Shown here: positions 6,364 to 6,643 of the stretch, piece by piece | Numbering within the stretch: the first letter of the stretch is position 1 | Layout of the letters: each line of letters opens with the position of its first letter | From: JAVBSX01 sp964576215 | Lineage (GTDB): Bacteria; Planctomycetota; Planctomycetia; Pirellulales; Thermoguttaceae | Assembly: GCA_964576215.1 (NCBI GenBank) | Contig: CAZNVM010000252.1 | Location: 1 to 6,643, forward strand | DNA length: 6,643 bases | Reading direction: 5' to 3' | Made by a program: the position numbers and the translations under genes | Notes under the pieces: generated by a model | Database searches by the model: none | What the model was told of the DNA's origin: nothing | The model's input: only the letters and a program-made list of their open reading frames with translations

Positions 6364-6394
6364 AGCGGTGCCCCCGGTGGTAACGCAGGCCGCT
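6364..6394 (+). terminator. Hairpin after atpD, related to the one after the small basic protein gene
   Basis: About 15 nt after the atpD stop, AGCGG (6364-6368) can pair with CCGCT (6390-6394), and inside it CC with GG after a two-base bulge. No T-run follows, so it is not a classic intrinsic terminator. The left side, TAAGCGGTG followed by a C-rich stretch and GGTGG, resembles the minus-strand sequence after the small basic protein gene (4146-4185). Confidence 0.35.
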
Positions 6395-6410
6395 AAGAAG
6401 TTGGCGATGA

Positions 6411-6502
6411 AATGGCAGCCAGGAGCGCAACGGAGTGAAGCGACCGGACCGAATCGCGGGGAAATCCGGTTACTGCGCTGCGCTCCGTTCCCGGCTGCCA
6501 TT
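6411..6502. repeat. REP-like palindromic repeat downstream of atpD
   Basis: AATGGCAGCC (6411-6420) and GGCTGCCATT (6493-6502) form a perfect 10-bp outer stem. Both arms then carry an offset GGAGCGCA match (left about 6422-6429, right in reverse complement about 6477-6484). ACCGGA and TCCGGT pair closer to the centre. The stretch AACGGAGTGAAGCGACCGGA has the flavour of dispersed extragenic palindromes common in planctomycete genomes. It has no coding potential I would defend. Confidence 0.6.
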
Positions 6503-6540
6503 ACTATCCCGAATAATTCATAGGGTGGGTGGTTTTAAAG

Positions 6541-6618
6541 TTGGTCGTTTGTGGTAAGATGTTGTTACTGAACAAGTTGCGACGGAATCGCAACACATTT
6601 TGCCCAACAAACGACCAA
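6541..6618 (+). promoter_or_regulatory. Structured leader: 12-bp inverted repeat enclosing a 7-bp hairpin
   Basis: TTGGTCGTTTGT (6541-6552) and ACAAACGACCAA (6607-6618) are perfect inverted copies 54 nt apart. Between them GTTGCGA-CGGAA-TCGCAAC (6576-6594) makes a perfect 7-bp hairpin. The right arm ends 3 nt before an AGAG Shine-Dalgarno-like sequence and 12 nt before the ATG at 6631. A TAAGAT (6555-6560) inside it is a poor -10 candidate. It could be a cis-acting RNA leader, a pair of operators, or the end of a mobile element; the sequence does not decide. Confidence 0.45.
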
Positions 6619-6630
6619 ACAGAGTGTACC

Positions 6631-6643
6631 ATGAAATCGCCCG
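6631..6643 (+). CDS. Possible start of a truncated downstream gene
   Basis: An ATG at 6631 opens a frame reading MKSP before the window ends. AGAG at 6621-6624 lies 6 nt upstream and could serve as a weak ribosome binding site. Four residues do not allow identification. Because it follows atpD, atpC (epsilon subunit) is worth testing, but the roughly 280-bp gap and independent leader argue against tight coupling. Confidence 0.3.

Noticed and set aside
5659..6396. Plus-strand alternative frame (245 codons) inside atpD
   Set aside because: Arg/Ser/Pro-rich composition typical of an out-of-frame reading of the conserved AtpD sequence.
1..6643. CRISPR array, tRNA, rRNA, transposase or phage genes
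   Set aside because: No regularly spaced repeats, no cloverleaf or rRNA signature and no mobile-element protein were seen anywhere in the window.

Overview
The window looks like chromosomal DNA from a member of the Planctomycetota (PVC superphylum). Four things point there: a short, very basic protein matching the small basic PVC signature protein, a secreted leucine-rich-repeat protein, a Tat-exported Gfo/Idh/MocA oxidoreductase of the kind planctomycetes carry in many copies, and an F1 beta subunit whose sequence reads like planctomycete AtpD. I cannot place it below phylum level from sequence alone.

Layout. Bases 1-351 hold no gene I can defend, but include a perfect 13-bp tandem duplication carrying two TACAAT boxes just upstream of the first gene. 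Bases 352-2766 are a tightly coupled pair: a secreted LRR protein and a Tat-exported oxidoreductase, with the ribosome binding site of the second overlapping the stop codon of the first. After an 81-bp gap comes a FabF-like beta-ketoacyl synthase (2848-4083) with its catalytic Cys-His-His intact but an altered C-terminal gating loop. Two hairpins (4087-4122 and 4146-4185) separate it from the convergent small basic protein gene (4208-4501, minus strand).

The small basic protein gene and atpD (4896-6350, plus strand) are divergent. Each has its own sigma70-type promoter with a perfect TATAAT, and between the promoters sits a 149-bp nested inverted repeat (4621-4769) bordered by an 8-bp direct repeat, which looks like an inserted miniature palindromic element. 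atpD has no other ATP synthase gene upstream in the window, and it is followed by about 280 bp without a clear gene. That stretch holds a small hairpin, a REP-like palindromic repeat and a structured leader (12-bp inverted repeat enclosing a 7-bp hairpin) leading to a possible start codon at 6631, cut off by the window end.

How the parts relate: the LRR/oxidoreductase pair is probably one transcription unit acting outside the cytoplasm. The synthase (acyl chain elongation), the putative nucleic-acid/ribosome-associated small basic protein and the ATP synthase beta subunit are housekeeping-type genes, each apparently with its own control. I found no convincing new multi-gene system. The most unusual signals are the non-coding repeats and leaders, the altered synthase loop, the lysine/alanine tail on the PVC signature protein, and the isolated atpD.
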